Notes under the pieces: model-generated
Told to the model about the DNA's origin: nothing
What the model saw: only the letters and a program-made list of their open reading frames with translations
The model's database searches: none
Shown here: positions 16,636 to 25,233 of the stretch, in pieces
Position numbering within the stretch: position 1 is the first letter of the stretch
Layout of the letters: every line of letters begins with the position of its first letter
Source of the DNA: Mycolicibacterium senegalense
GTDB taxonomy: Bacteria; Actinomycetota; Actinomycetes; Mycobacteriales; Mycobacteriaceae
Assembly (NCBI RefSeq): GCF_019645875.1
Contig: NZ_CP081000.1
Coordinates: 5,020,417 to 5,084,416 of the forward strand
Direction of reading: 5' to 3'
Length of the DNA stretch: 64,000 nt
Position numbers and translations under genes: made by a program

Positions 16636-17654
16636 CCCGCCGAGTGCCCAGCCGGCACCCGCTCCCCCTCGGGCGTCGGACCCGGCGGCGTGCCGTCTCC
16701 GAAAGGCCTGCCGCCCAACGATTCCCGGCCATGCGGTGTGAGCCAGTTGGCCAGGTCGGGGCCCTTGGGCACGATCTGCGTCGGATTGATGTCCGTGTGC
16801 ACGATGTAGTAGTGCCGTTTGATCTGGGCGAAGTCGATGGTGTCACCGAAGCCGGGCGTCTGGAACAGATCCCGCGCGTACGCCCACAGCACGTCCATCT
16901 CGGCGAGCTTGGCCCGGTTGCACTTGAAATGCCCGTGATAAACCGGGTCGAACCGGGCCAGCGTGGTGAACAGCCGCACGTCGGCCTCGGTGATGGTGTC
17001 GCCCACCAGATACCGCTGGGTGCGCAGCCGATCGGTCAGCCAGTCCAGCGCCGTGAACAACCGGTCGTAGGCCTTGTCATAAGCCTGCTGTGAGCCGGCG
17101 AAACCACACCGGTACACCCCGTTGTTGACCTCGGTGTAGATCCGTTTGGCCACCTCGTCGATCTCAGCGCGCAACGGCTCGGGATACAGCTGCGGGGCAC
17201 CCTCGCGGTGATACGCCGTCCACTCGGTGGAGAAGTCCAGCGTCATCTGGGCGAAGTCGTTGGTCACCACCGCGCCCGTGGAGATCTCGACGATCGCGGG
17301 CACGGTGATGCCCTTCGGATACTCGGGGTCACGCTTGAAGTACGCGTCCTGCAACCGCGGAATCTTGAGCACCGGGTCGAGCCCGTCGGGGTCGAGGTCG
17401 AACGTCCAACTGCGCGCGTCGTGCGTCGGGCCGCAAAAGCCAATGGACAGAACATCTTCCAAGCCCAGCAGGCGTCGCACGATGATGGTGCGGTTGGCCC
17501 ACGGGCAGGCCCGCGCGACGATCAGCCGGTACCGGCCCGGCTCGACGGGGTAACCGTCACGTCCGTCGGCTGTTATGCGGGTGGTGATGTAGTTGGTGTC
17601 GCGGTTGAACTCACCGGAGCTGGACTTGTCGGCGACGTAGGTGCCCTGAGCCAT
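16632..17654 (-). CDS. Glutathionyl-hydroquinone reductase-like GST family protein
   Basis: A 340-residue protein of the Xi-class GST / YqjG-type family. The thioredoxin-like half contains the hallmark catalytic Cys motif ARACPWANR (Cys about residue 50) and VPAIVEISTGAVVTND; the helical half contains VYRCGFAGSQQAYDKAYDRL and FTTLARFDPVYHGHFKCN. Such enzymes remove thiol groups from hydroquinone conjugates. Mycobacteria lack glutathione, so mycothiol is the likely physiological thiol, which is inference. Start ATG 17654. It converges on the DUF2771 gene. Confidence 0.85.
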   Translation of the reverse strand: MAQGTYVADKSSSGEFNRDTNYITTRITADGRDGYPVEPGRYRLIVARACPWANRTIIVRRLLGLEDVLSIGFCGPTHDARSWTFDLDPDGLDPVLKIPRLQDAYFKRDPEYPKGITVPAIVEISTGAVVTNDFAQMTLDFSTEWTAYHREGAPQLYPEPLRAEIDEVAKRIYTEVNNGVYRCGFAGSQQAYDKAYDRLFTALDWLTDRLRTQRYLVGDTITEADVRLFTTLARFDPVYHGHFKCNRAKLAEMDVLWAYARDLFQTPGFGDTIDFAQIKRHYYIVHTDINPTQIVPKGPDLANWLTPHGRESLGGRPFGDGTPPGPTPEGERVPAGHSAG

Positions 17655-17739
17655 GTACCCAGTGTGCCCGCCGAGCGTTGGCTCGTGTTCGAAAAATCAG
17701 CGGATCCTCGAACACAAGCCGACGTTCGGCATGCGGGTA

Positions 17740-18150
17740 CTAGGCGTCGAGCTCCTGCGCGACGGCCTTGACCACCTCGGAAACCCGGCGCGCGACCTTG
17801 CGGTCGGGATAGCGACCCTTGCGCAGCTCGGGCTGGACGATGTCCTCGAGCAGCGTAATCATGTCCGAAACCATGCCGTGCAGCTCGTCGGGGGTGTGCT
17901 TGTGCTCCGGACGCTCGGCCTCGCGCCGGGCCCGGCTCAGGCTCGGCGGCGGGTCGATGAGCTTGAGGCTCAAGGCCTGCGGGCCACGACGCCCCGCGGC
18001 CACGCCGAACTCGACACGTTGACCGGCCTTGAGGCCTTCGACACCCGCGGGCAACGCCGAGGACCGCACGTAAACGTCCTCACCGTCCTCTTGGGACACA
18101 AAGCCGAAGCCCTTTTCGGCGTCGTACCACTTCACCTTGCCGGTCGGCAC
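17740..18150 (-). CDS. cspB: Cold-shock domain protein CspB with C-terminal extension
   Basis: A 136-residue protein. The first ~65 residues form an OB-fold cold-shock domain: GKVKWYDAEKGFGFVSQEDG carries RNP1 (KGFGFV) and EDVYVRSSAL is an RNP2-like strand. The remainder (HKHTPDELHGMVSDMITLLE to the end) is a helical extension found in mycobacterial CspB/Rv0871. It binds single-stranded nucleic acid. The start is GTG 18150 (VPTGKVKWYD), chosen because it aligns with Rv0871 and has a GGGTGAG ribosome site 8 bases upstream; a GTG at 18159 would add three residues. Confidence 0.88.
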   Translation of the reverse strand: MPTGKVKWYDAEKGFGFVSQEDGEDVYVRSSALPAGVEGLKAGQRVEFGVAAGRRGPQALSLKLIDPPPSLSRARREAERPEHKHTPDELHGMVSDMITLLEDIVQPELRKGRYPDRKVARRVSEVVKAVAQELDA

Positions 18151-18312
18151 TGCACTCACCCGCTCGTCTTGTCAGAACTACCTACACACATAAAGTTCGC
18201 GTCCCGTCAGCGCCGGGACGCGATGGAGCGATCTTACTCGGCCCTCCCCCGGTGCTTCACCCCTATTACTCGGTAGGCTGGAAACCACCTCTGGAAGAGA
18301 GATGCGCCGGTA

Positions 18313-18705
18313 ATGCGAGTGATTCTGAACATCATCTGGTTGATCTTCGGCGGCCTGTGGCTGGCGCTCGGATACCTGCTGGCCGCGTTGATCTGCTTCG
18401 TCCTGATCATCACGATCCCGTTCGGGTTCGCCTCGCTGCGCATCGCGTCCTACGCCCTGTGGCCGTTCGGCCGCACGATCGTGGACAAACCAGGCACCCG
18501 GCCCGGCGCCCTGATCGGCAACATCATCTGGGTGCTGCTGTTCGGCATCTGGCTGGCCATCGGCCATCTGGTCAGCGCGGCGGCCATGGCCGTCACCATC
18601 ATCGGAATCCCGTTGGCCCTGGCCGATCTCAAGATGATTCCGGTCTCGCTGGTGCCGCTGGGCAAGGAGATCGTCCCGGTCGACTCGCTGAAGGCCGCGG
18701 CATGA
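18313..18705 (+). CDS. YccF-domain inner membrane protein
   Basis: A 130-residue membrane protein with the two tandem YccF repeats: first MRVILNIIWLIFGGLWLALG then ITIPFGFASLRIASYALWPF, and second GNIIWVLLFGIWLAIGHLV then ITIIGIPLALADLKMIP. The paired WPFG and IPLG/IPFG motifs are family hallmarks. It corresponds to Rv0870c, which precedes moaA2 in mycobacteria. Its function is not established. Its stop overlaps the moaA2 start (ATGA), so it is in the moaA2-moaD2 operon. Confidence 0.82.
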   Translation: MRVILNIIWLIFGGLWLALGYLLAALICFVLIITIPFGFASLRIASYALWPFGRTIVDKPGTRPGALIGNIIWVLLFGIWLAIGHLVSAAAMAVTIIGIPLALADLKMIPVSLVPLGKEIVPVDSLKAAA

Positions 18706-19775
18706 CCCTGACCTCGCTCGGGCTGCCCTCGGTGAACAGGCCGGCCCCGCCTCTCGACCCGGCACCGTCGACGGGGCCGCTGGTGGACACCTATGGTCGC
18801 GTCGCCACCGACCTGCGTGTCTCGCTGACCGACAAGTGCAATCTCCGGTGCACGTACTGCATGCCGGCCGAAGGCCTGGACTGGTTGCCGTCAGAGGCAC
18901 TGCTGAGCGCCGAGGAACTGAGCCGGTTGTTGCGCATCGCCGTCACCCGGCTCGGCATCACCAGTGTGCGGTTCACCGGTGGCGAGCCGCTGGTCACCCG
19001 CCACCTGGAGGAAGTGGTGGCCGCCGCGGCGGCATTGCAGCCGCGGCCCGAGATCACCCTGACCACCAATGGCATCGGGCTGGCCCGCCGCGCCGCCGGT
19101 CTCAAACAAGCCGGGCTCAACCGCATCAACGTGTCCCTGGACAGCGTCGACGCCGCGCATTTCGCCCGGATCACCCGCCGGGACCGGTTGTCCGACGTAC
19201 TCGACGGCCTGGCGGCCGCCAAAGCGGCCGGGCTGGAGCCGGTGAAGGTCAACGCGGTGCTCGACCCGATTTCGGGCCTCGACGACGTGGTGGGACTGCT
19301 GGCGTACTGCCTGGATCACGGGTATCAGCTGCGGATCATCGAGCAGATGCCGCTGGACGCCGGGCACACCTGGCAGCGGGGCGCGGTGATCGACGCCGAG
19401 GCCATCCTGAGCACCCTGCGCCGCCACTTCGACCTGCAGCCCGATCCGTCGCCGCGCGGCTCCGCGCCGGCCGAGCTGTGGCAGGTCGCCGCGAGCGCCG
19501 ACCACCCGGCAGGCGCCGTCGGCGTGATCGCCTCGGTGTCGCACGCGTTCTGTTCGGCCTGCGACCGCACCAGGCTGACCGCCGACGGTCAGATCCGCAG
19601 CTGCTTGTTCTCCACCGAGGAGAGCGATCTGCGCGCACTGCTGCGCGGCGACGCCGACGACGACGCCATCGAGGCGGCCTGGCGGACGGCGATGTGGGCC
19701 AAGCCCGCCGGGCACGGCATCAACGACCCGGATTTCGTGCAACCTGTGCGGCCGATGAGCGCGATCGGCGGCTAG
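18702..19775 (+). CDS. moaA2: GTP 3',8-cyclase MoaA2 (radical SAM)
   Basis: First step of molybdopterin synthesis: opens GTP to a cyclic intermediate with a radical SAM mechanism. The 357-residue protein has the N-terminal 4Fe-4S site CNLRCTYC (Cys at about 46, 50, 53), the SAM-binding FTGGEPLV, and the C-terminal second cluster with Cys at about 284, 287 and 301 (CSACDRTR then RSCLF). It ends in a Gly-Gly dipeptide, the tail needed for activity. Start ATG 18702 overlaps the YccF stop. The upstream extension of the reading frame is shadow over YccF. It is followed without a gap by moaD2. Confidence 0.94.
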   Translation: MTLTSLGLPSVNRPAPPLDPAPSTGPLVDTYGRVATDLRVSLTDKCNLRCTYCMPAEGLDWLPSEALLSAEELSRLLRIAVTRLGITSVRFTGGEPLVTRHLEEVVAAAAALQPRPEITLTTNGIGLARRAAGLKQAGLNRINVSLDSVDAAHFARITRRDRLSDVLDGLAAAKAAGLEPVKVNAVLDPISGLDDVVGLLAYCLDHGYQLRIIEQMPLDAGHTWQRGAVIDAEAILSTLRRHFDLQPDPSPRGSAPAELWQVAASADHPAGAVGVIASVSHAFCSACDRTRLTADGQIRSCLFSTEESDLRALLRGDADDDAIEAAWRTAMWAKPAGHGINDPDFVQPVRPMSAIGG

Positions 19776-20039
19776 ATGACAGAGCACACCGTGGCCGTCA
19801 CCGTCCGTTATTTCGCCGCTGCGGCGGCCGCGGCCGGAGTTGATACGGAAACGTTAGATTTGGCAAAGGATTCGACGATCGCGACGCTCGTCGAGCAACT
19901 CAGCGCTCGCGACTCGGATCTCGCTCGAGTGTTAAAGCGCTGCTCATACCTGTTGGACGGGGTCGCGGTCCGCGATTTGGGCAAGCCGGTATCAACGTCT
20001 CAGACGGTTGATGTGTTACCCCCATTCGCCGGCGGCTAA
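19776..20039 (+). CDS. moaD2: Molybdopterin synthase small subunit MoaD2
   Basis: An 87-residue ubiquitin-like sulphur carrier. Strands include VTVRYFAAAAAAAG and TIATLVEQLSARD; it ends in the required Gly-Gly (LPPFAGG), which is thiocarboxylated and gives sulphur to molybdopterin synthase together with MoaE. The ATG directly follows the moaA2 TAG, so the two are translated together. The CRP-type site and the rpfA leader begin one base after its stop codon. Confidence 0.92.
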   Translation: MTEHTVAVTVRYFAAAAAAAGVDTETLDLAKDSTIATLVEQLSARDSDLARVLKRCSYLLDGVAVRDLGKPVSTSQTVDVLPPFAGG

Positions 20040-20040
20040 C

Positions 20041-20054
20041 GTGATTTGCATCAC
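20041..20054 (+). promoter_or_regulatory. CRP (Rv3676-type) binding site upstream of rpfA
   Basis: GTGA-N6-TCAC (spacer TTTGCA), followed by A, matches the mycobacterial CRP consensus TGTGA-N6-TCACA apart from the first T. It sits two bases after the moaD2 stop and about 440 bases before the rpfA start. In M. tuberculosis rpfA is known to be controlled by the CRP protein Rv3676, so a cAMP-dependent role is likely here too. Confidence 0.7.
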
Positions 20055-20261
20055 ATAACGAAATGGTCACGAGCTGGCTACAGCGCGGTGGAGCGCTTCG
20101 CCCACCTGCGACGACGCCGAAATAACCTGCGCCTTTAAACAACTTTTAGAGTTTGCTCAGCGCCAAAACGCCCGAGGCCGCCAAAAGTGACGGGATAGCG
20201 GAGAACCGTTACCGTTCATTCCCAAGTCAACCGACCCTAATCAGTTGACCCACCCCAAACC

Positions 20262-20462
20262 GGTAGCGCCGAGCTCCATCCATCGGGCAGGGGTTAACGA
20301 CGAACAACAAGGATGGAGGCGGGGGACCCAACCGGTCCACCGATTTATTTCAGGACCAGGAGCCGCTTGCGGCCCCTTGGGGTGAAGCCGTCACCGTTTC
20401 GACGACGACGGCCGGGTGACCTCTCCCACCCGAACCCGACAGCTGACCTCGTGGGCGCATAC
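20262..20462 (+). ncRNA. c-di-AMP riboswitch (ydaO/yuaA type) in the rpfA leader
   Basis: The leader has the conserved ydaO segments in order: GCGCCGAG (20266) that can pair with GGGCGC (20453) as the closing stem, GGAGGCGGGGGACCC (20315-20329), CTTGGGGTGAAG (20377-20388), and ACCCGACAGCTGACCTCGT at 20434-20452. These are diagnostic for the class. Streptomyces and mycobacterial rpfA leaders are known to carry this riboswitch, which links c-di-AMP (ion/turgor state) to a cell-wall hydrolase. The end lies about 20 bases before the ATG and close to the ribosome site (20464-20469), so control could be transcriptional or translational. Exact edges are approximate. Confidence 0.85.
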
Positions 20463-20480
20463 GAGAGGACCTTCACGCTT

Positions 20481-21278
20481 ATGAGTGGACGGCATCGCAA
20501 GCCCGCTTCCTCGTCTTCAGCAAAGAATGTCGCCAAGATCGCCTTCACCGGCGCCGTGCTCGGTGGAAGCGGCCTCGCTCTGGCCGGACAGGCCATGGCC
20601 GCCACCGACGGCGAGTGGGATCAGGTAGCCCGCTGCGAGTCCGGCGGCAACTGGGCGATCAACACGGGCAACGGCTATCACGGCGGTCTCCAGTTCTCCC
20701 CCAGCACGTGGCGTTCCCACGGCGGCGGCGAGTACGCACCGTCGGCCTTCATGGCCACCAAGGAAGAGCAGATCGCAGTCGCCGAGCGCGTTCTGGCCAG
20801 CCAGGGCAAGGGTGCCTGGCCGGTATGCGGCCGCGGCCTGTCGGGGGCGACCCCGCGCAACGTCGTCGCCGAGCCCGCTCCCGCCCCGCTGGACGCGCCT
20901 GAGGTCAACGGTGAACTGCCGCCGCCGCCCCCTGAGGCCGCGCCGCTCGACGCACCGCTGCCGGCAGACGCCCCGCCGCCGGCCCCCGAGAACCTGCCGC
21001 CGGCCCCTGAGGCCCCGGCGCCCGAGGCCGCCCCGATGGATGCCGCGCTCGCACCGGCACCCGAGGCCGCCCCGATCGCCGACGCCGCACTGCAGGTGCC
21101 CGCACCCGAGGCGCCCGCCCCGGCTCCCGAGGCTCCGCCGGCCCCTGAGGCACCCGCTCCGGAGGCCCCGGCTCCCGAAGCGGCGCCCGCCCCCGTACAG
21201 CCGGTGAGCTACACCGAAAAGATCCAGCAGGCCATCGAGCAGCAGGGTCTCGACGGCAACATCATCATCAACGGCTGA
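20481..21278 (+). CDS. rpfA: Resuscitation-promoting factor RpfA
   Basis: Secreted lysozyme-like muralytic enzyme that helps dormant cells resume growth. The 265-residue protein has a signal peptide (KIAFTGAVLGGSGLALAGQA, then MAATDG), an Rpf catalytic domain from about residue 38 to 115 (GEWDQVARCESGGNW with the catalytic Glu; GGLQFSPSTWRSHGG; two cysteines about 46 and 116 likely in a disulfide) and a long Pro/Ala/Glu-rich tail of PEAP-type repeats. Start ATG 20481 has GAGAGGA (20463-20469). Upstream frame extensions are inside the riboswitch and are not coding. Regulated by the CRP site and the c-di-AMP riboswitch. Confidence 0.94.
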   Translation: MSGRHRKPASSSSAKNVAKIAFTGAVLGGSGLALAGQAMAATDGEWDQVARCESGGNWAINTGNGYHGGLQFSPSTWRSHGGGEYAPSAFMATKEEQIAVAERVLASQGKGAWPVCGRGLSGATPRNVVAEPAPAPLDAPEVNGELPPPPPEAAPLDAPLPADAPPPAPENLPPAPEAPAPEAAPMDAALAPAPEAAPIADAALQVPAPEAPAPAPEAPPAPEAPAPEAPAPEAAPAPVQPVSYTEKIQQAIEQQGLDGNIIING

Positions 21279-21294
21279 GTTTCAGGCCGAGTTT

Positions 21295-21723
21295 TCAGGC
21301 CGAGCCGACCCACTCGTCGGTGCCGTCGGAGAAGTACTGGTGCTTCCACACCGGTAGCCGCTCTTTGACGGTGTCGACGAGGCGGGCACAGGTTTCGAAC
21401 GCCGCCCCGCGATGGTCCGCTGCCACAGCGGCCACCAGGGCGGCGTCTCCTATTTGTAGGGTGCCGATGCGGTGGCTGACCGCGATGGCGCGCACGCCTG
21501 GCGACGCCGCGGCCACCTCGGCGGCCACTTCCCGCAAGGTCTCAAGTGCATTCGGGTGCGCGGAGTAGTCGAGCCGGGTGACCGAGCGGCCCCCGTCGTG
21601 ATCCCTGACGACCCCGGAGAATCCGACCACCGCCCCGGCCGCTTCGTGGGCCACGAGCGCCTCGTACTCGGTCAGCGAGATCGGCGTATCGGTCAGTTCG
21701 ACCCGTACGACGGTTGCGCTCAT
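21295..21723 (-). CDS. moaE2: Molybdopterin synthase large subunit MoaE2
   Basis: A 142-residue subunit that, with MoaD2, puts two sulphurs on precursor Z to make molybdopterin. It contains VVGFSGVVRDHDGGRSV (about residue 34-50), AISHRIGT-like AVSHRIGTLQIGDAALVAAV and the catalytic-lysine region VKERLPVWKHQYFSDGTDEW (Lys near 117-126). Start ATG 21723 overlaps the mog stop (ATGA). It is last in a minus-strand moaC2-mog-moaE2 operon that converges on rpfA. Counterpart of Rv0866. Confidence 0.92.
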   Translation of the reverse strand: MSATVVRVELTDTPISLTEYEALVAHEAAGAVVGFSGVVRDHDGGRSVTRLDYSAHPNALETLREVAAEVAAASPGVRAIAVSHRIGTLQIGDAALVAAVAADHRGAAFETCARLVDTVKERLPVWKHQYFSDGTDEWVGSA

Positions 21724-22202
21724 CTCGTCGGATGGTCCTTTCCGCTGAGCTGGTCGAGAGCGTGCTCCAGCACGCCTGCCAACACGCCCAGCCCGTCTTT
21801 GACCCCGCCGGGCGACCCGGGCAGGTTGACGATCAAGGTGCGGCCGGCCACGCCACACACGCCACGGGACAACACCGCGGTAGGCACCTTGTGCGCACCG
21901 GCCCGCCGGATGGCATCGGCCAACCCGGGAATCTGGTAGTCCAGGACCGCCACGGTGGATTCCGGTGTCGCGTCAGTCGGTGAGATACCGGTGCCGCCGG
22001 AGGTGATGATCAAGTCGACGCGCTCGGCCAGCGCGGCGCGCAACGCGTCGGCGACGGCATGCCCGTCGGGGACAACCATCTGCTCGGTGACGTCGTATCC
22101 GCGATCGGCGAGCCAGCCGACGATGAGAGGTCCGGTCCGGTCGTCGTACACCCCTGCTGCGGCGCGGGTGGAGGCGATGATGACCCGCGCCGAACGCGTC
22201 AC
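21720..22202 (-). CDS. mog: Molybdopterin adenylyltransferase (Mog/MoaB type)
   Basis: A 160-residue enzyme that adenylates molybdopterin before molybdenum insertion. It has the MoaB/Mog fold with DLIITSGGTGISPTDATPE (about residue 62-80), PTAVLSRGVCGVAGRTLIVN and LPGSPGGVKDGL (about 127). The start GTG 22202 overlaps the moaC2 stop as GTGA and gives the family length of Rv0865 (160 residues); an ATG at 22220 would add six residues inside moaC2. It lies in the middle of the moaC2-mog-moaE2 operon. Confidence 0.9.
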   Translation of the reverse strand: MTRSARVIIASTRAAAGVYDDRTGPLIVGWLADRGYDVTEQMVVPDGHAVADALRAALAERVDLIITSGGTGISPTDATPESTVAVLDYQIPGLADAIRRAGAHKVPTAVLSRGVCGVAGRTLIVNLPGSPGGVKDGLGVLAGVLEHALDQLSGKDHPTR

Positions 22203-22672
22203 TGTGTTGTTCTTTCCCACAATCCCGTTTTACCGCCTTCTTTGCGCACCACTTTGACGTCGTCGATGCGTGCGGCGGGGTCGACGGCCTTGATCATGTC
22301 GTACAGCGTCAGCGCGGCGACGCTCACCGCGGTCAGGGCTTCCATCTCGACCCCGGTGCGGTCGGTGCTGCGCACGGTGGCGGTGACGGCCACCGCGGCA
22401 TCACGGACGTCGAAGTCTACGTCGACGCCGGTCAGCGCCAGCTGATGGCACAGCGGGATCAGCTCGGGAGTCCGTTTGGCGGCCATGATTCCGGCCACCC
22501 GCGCGGTGGCCAGGGCATCACCTTTGGGCAGGCCGCCCGAGGCGATGAGGGCCACCACATCCGGCCGCGTGTGCAGGGTGCCCACGGCCGTCGCGGTGCG
22601 CAGGGTGACGTCCTTGGCCGAGACGTCGACCATGTGTGCCGCGCCAGACTCGTCGAGGTGCGACAGTCCCAC
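22199..22672 (-). CDS. moaC2: Cyclic pyranopterin monophosphate synthase MoaC2
   Basis: Converts the MoaA product to cyclic pyranopterin monophosphate. The 157-residue protein contains LSHLDESGAAHMVDVSAKDV, the catalytic region AAKRTPELIPLCHQLALTGV (about residue 63-82) and the C-terminal active Asp/Lys segment YDMIKAVDPAARIDDVKVVR (about 123-142). Start GTG 22672. It is the first molybdopterin gene of the minus-strand set, two bases after the small upstream gene. Confidence 0.92.
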   Translation of the reverse strand: MGLSHLDESGAAHMVDVSAKDVTLRTATAVGTLHTRPDVVALIASGGLPKGDALATARVAGIMAAKRTPELIPLCHQLALTGVDVDFDVRDAAVAVTATVRSTDRTGVEMEALTAVSVAALTLYDMIKAVDPAARIDDVKVVRKEGGKTGLWERTTQ

Positions 22673-22674
22673 TG

Positions 22675-22872
22675 TTACCTGTTGACGACGGTGGCCGACT
22701 GGATGAACGGCAGCTCTTCGGCCGGCAAGGGAAAGGTCACGTCACCGAACGGTGACAGTGCGCCGGTGCGGTCGGTGGCGAGCTCACTTACGGCGTGATC
22801 ATCGCCGTCGGAGAGCACAGGCCAGCCGTTGTCGACGTAATGGTTCTTCTTGTTGTCAGCCACGCCCCACAT
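22675..22872 (-). CDS. Small conserved hypothetical protein (Rv0863-like)
   Basis: A 65-residue soluble, acidic protein: NKKNHYVDNGWPVLSDGDD, then SELATDRTGALSPFGDVTFP and PAEELPFIQSATVVNR. No known domain is recognised; a similar small gene lies beside moaC2 in M. tuberculosis (Rv0863). ATG 22872 is preceded by GAGGAG with a 9-base spacing and is preferred to GTG 22863. It ends two bases before the moaC2 start and probably heads that operon. Confidence 0.6.
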   Translation of the reverse strand: MWGVADNKKNHYVDNGWPVLSDGDDHAVSELATDRTGALSPFGDVTFPLPAEELPFIQSATVVNR

Positions 22873-22930
22873 TGTGGCAGGCTCCTCATCCGGTGGCGAG
22901 ACCGGCGGGCTGCTTTACGCTGGTCAGGAT

Positions 22931-25189
22931 ATGACCGCCGCACAGACTCCCGGGATCCCGCTGGGTGCCTGGCTGTCCGAACTCGACGACTCGGGCCTCA
23001 TACGCCTGCTGGAACTGCGGCCGGACCTGAGCCAACCGCCGCCGGGAACGCTAGCCGCACTCGCCGCGCGCGCCACCTCCCGGCAGTCGGTCAAGGCTGC
23101 CACCGATTCCCTTGACTTCCTGCGGCTGGCCGTCCTGGATGCCCTGTTGGTCCTGCATGCCGACACCCACGCCGTCGCGGTGTCCGAGCTCGGTGAACTG
23201 TTCGGTGACCGTGTCGGCGCGGACGAACTGGCAGGCGCGCTGGAAGATCTGCGCGAGCGGGCCCTCGTGTGGGGCGAGGCGAGCCTGCGGGTGGCGCCTG
23301 AGGCGGCCGCCGGCCTGCCGTGGTTCGTCGGCCAGGCCGCGGTGGAGGTCTCCGACCGCAGCGCCGACGAGATCGCCGGTCTGCTCGCGGGCCTCGACGA
23401 AGCCCAGAGCGAGCTGCTGGCCCGACTGCTGGAAGGCTCGCCCATGGGCCGCACGCGAGACGCGGCCCCCGGTACCCCGCCTGACCGTCCGGTGCCGCGG
23501 CTGGTGGAGGCCGGGCTGCTGCGCCGGATCGACGACGAGACGGTGATCCTGCCGCGGGTGGTCGGGCAGGTGATGCGCGGCGAGGCCCCCGGTCCGGTGG
23601 AGCTGACCGCACCGGCACTTCAGACCACCTCGACGACACCGGCCGATGTGGACGCGGTGGCCGCCGGCGCGGCCATCGACCTGCTGCGTGAGATCGACCT
23701 GGTGATCGAAACCTTGGGCAGCGCACCGATTCCCGAATTGCGCAGCGGCGGCCTCGGGGTGCGCGACGTCAAACGCCTGGCCAAGAACACCGGCGTCGAC
23801 GAGCCACGGCTCGGTCTCCTGCTGGAACTGGCCGCGGGCGCGGGGCTGATCGCGGCCGGAATGCCCGATCCGGACCCGGGTGACGGGACGGGACCGTACT
23901 GGGCGCCGACGGTGGCCGCCGACCGATTCGTCGAATCCTCCACCGCCGCGCGCTGGCACCTGCTGGCCGCCACCTGGTTGGACCTGCCGGCCCGGCCCGC
24001 CCTGATCGGCAGCCGTGGCCCGGACAACAAACCCTTTGCCGCACTGTCGGATTCGCTGTATTCGACGGCCGCTCCGCTGGACCGCCGGCTGCTGCTCGGC
24101 ATCCTGGCCGAACTGGCGCCGGGCACCGGGATCGATGGCGACGAGGCATCGCGCGCCATGGTGTGGCGACGACCGCGCTGGGCGGCGCGGCTGCAGCCGG
24201 CGACCGTCAGTGGCCTGCTCGCCGAAGCTCACGCGCTGGGCATGGTGGGGCGCGGCGCGATCAGCACGCCCGCTCGCGGCCTGCTGGCCGGCGACCCTGA
24301 CGAGGACGTACTGGCGGCGATGGAGAAGGCGCTGCCGAAACCGCTCGACCATTTCCTGCTACAGGCCGATCTCACGGTGATCGTGCCCGGTCCACTGGAG
24401 CGGGAGCTGGCCGAGCAGCTGGCGGCGGTGGCCACCGTCGAATCAGCCGGTGCCGCCATGGTGTACCGAATCAGCGAAGCGTCCATCCGCCGCGCACTCG
24501 ATGCCGGCCGGACCGCCAGCGAGCTGCACACCCTGTTCGAAAAGCACTCGAAAACACCGGTGCCGCAAGGGTTGACGTATCTCATCGACGACGTCGCGCG
24601 CCGCCACGGACAGCTGCGCGTCGGCATGGCCACGTCGTTCCTGCGGTGTGAGGATCCCGCGCTGCTGGCGCAGGCAGTCGCCTCGCCCGGCGCCGATCGC
24701 CTCGAGTTGCGGTTGCTGGCCCCCACGGTGGCGGTGTCCCAGGCGCCGATCGCCGACGTGCTCACGGTGCTGCGCGAAGCCGGATTCGCTCCCGCTGCCG
24801 AGGACTCCACCGGCACCGTCGTCGACATCAGGGCCCGGGGCTCGCGCGTCGTCGCCCCGACCCGTCGCCGCATCTACCGGCCACCCACCCCGCCGACCGC
24901 CCAGACTCTCGGCGCGATCGTCGCGGTGCTGCGCAAGGTGGCGTCCGGGCCGTTCGCCAGCGTCCGACTGGACCCGGCCATGGCCATCACCCAGCTGCAG
25001 GACGCCGCGATCAACCAGACGTCTGTGGTGATCGGCTACGTCGACCCTGCGGGGGTGGCCACGCAACGCGTCGTCTCCCCCATCAACGTGCGAGGCGGCC
25101 AGCTGACCGCCTTCGATCCGGCCGCCGGGCGGGTCCGCGAGTTCGCCATCCACCGGGTCACGTCCGTGGTGTCGGCCGACAGCGACTAG
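22931..25189 (+). CDS. XPB-associated helicase-C-like domain protein (Rv0862c-like)
   Basis: A 752-residue protein without Walker motifs. The N-terminal half has repeated helical segments (LGAWLSELDDSGLIRLLELR, SVKAATDSLDFLRLAVLDAL) like winged-helix repeats. The C-terminal part carries the XPB/Ssl2-associated domain (DHFLLQADLTVIVPGPLERE at about residue 475, then YRISEASIRRALDAGRTASE and a C-terminal WYL-like strand set, VVIGYVDPAGVATQRVVSPI). Orthologue of Rv0862c, which neighbours the XPB gene and probably assists DNA repair. ATG 22931 is the chosen start; upstream codons overlap the divergent small gene. Confidence 0.8.
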   Translation: MTAAQTPGIPLGAWLSELDDSGLIRLLELRPDLSQPPPGTLAALAARATSRQSVKAATDSLDFLRLAVLDALLVLHADTHAVAVSELGELFGDRVGADELAGALEDLRERALVWGEASLRVAPEAAAGLPWFVGQAAVEVSDRSADEIAGLLAGLDEAQSELLARLLEGSPMGRTRDAAPGTPPDRPVPRLVEAGLLRRIDDETVILPRVVGQVMRGEAPGPVELTAPALQTTSTTPADVDAVAAGAAIDLLREIDLVIETLGSAPIPELRSGGLGVRDVKRLAKNTGVDEPRLGLLLELAAGAGLIAAGMPDPDPGDGTGPYWAPTVAADRFVESSTAARWHLLAATWLDLPARPALIGSRGPDNKPFAALSDSLYSTAAPLDRRLLLGILAELAPGTGIDGDEASRAMVWRRPRWAARLQPATVSGLLAEAHALGMVGRGAISTPARGLLAGDPDEDVLAAMEKALPKPLDHFLLQADLTVIVPGPLERELAEQLAAVATVESAGAAMVYRISEASIRRALDAGRTASELHTLFEKHSKTPVPQGLTYLIDDVARRHGQLRVGMATSFLRCEDPALLAQAVASPGADRLELRLLAPTVAVSQAPIADVLTVLREAGFAPAAEDSTGTVVDIRARGSRVVAPTRRRIYRPPTPPTAQTLGAIVAVLRKVASGPFASVRLDPAMAITQLQDAAINQTSVVIGYVDPAGVATQRVVSPINVRGGQLTAFDPAAGRVREFAIHRVTSVVSADSD

Positions 25190-25233
25190 CCACGGCACAG
25201 CGTGCTCACAGAGCCGTTCACCAATATGGCGAT

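Noticed and set aside
20313..20480. An N-terminal extension of RpfA
   Set aside because: The DNA is the c-di-AMP riboswitch; a normal signal peptide and ribosome site support ATG 20481.
21040..21200. A repeat array in the rpfA 3' end
   Set aside because: It is coding for the known Pro/Ala/Glu-rich tail and not a CRISPR or mobile repeat.
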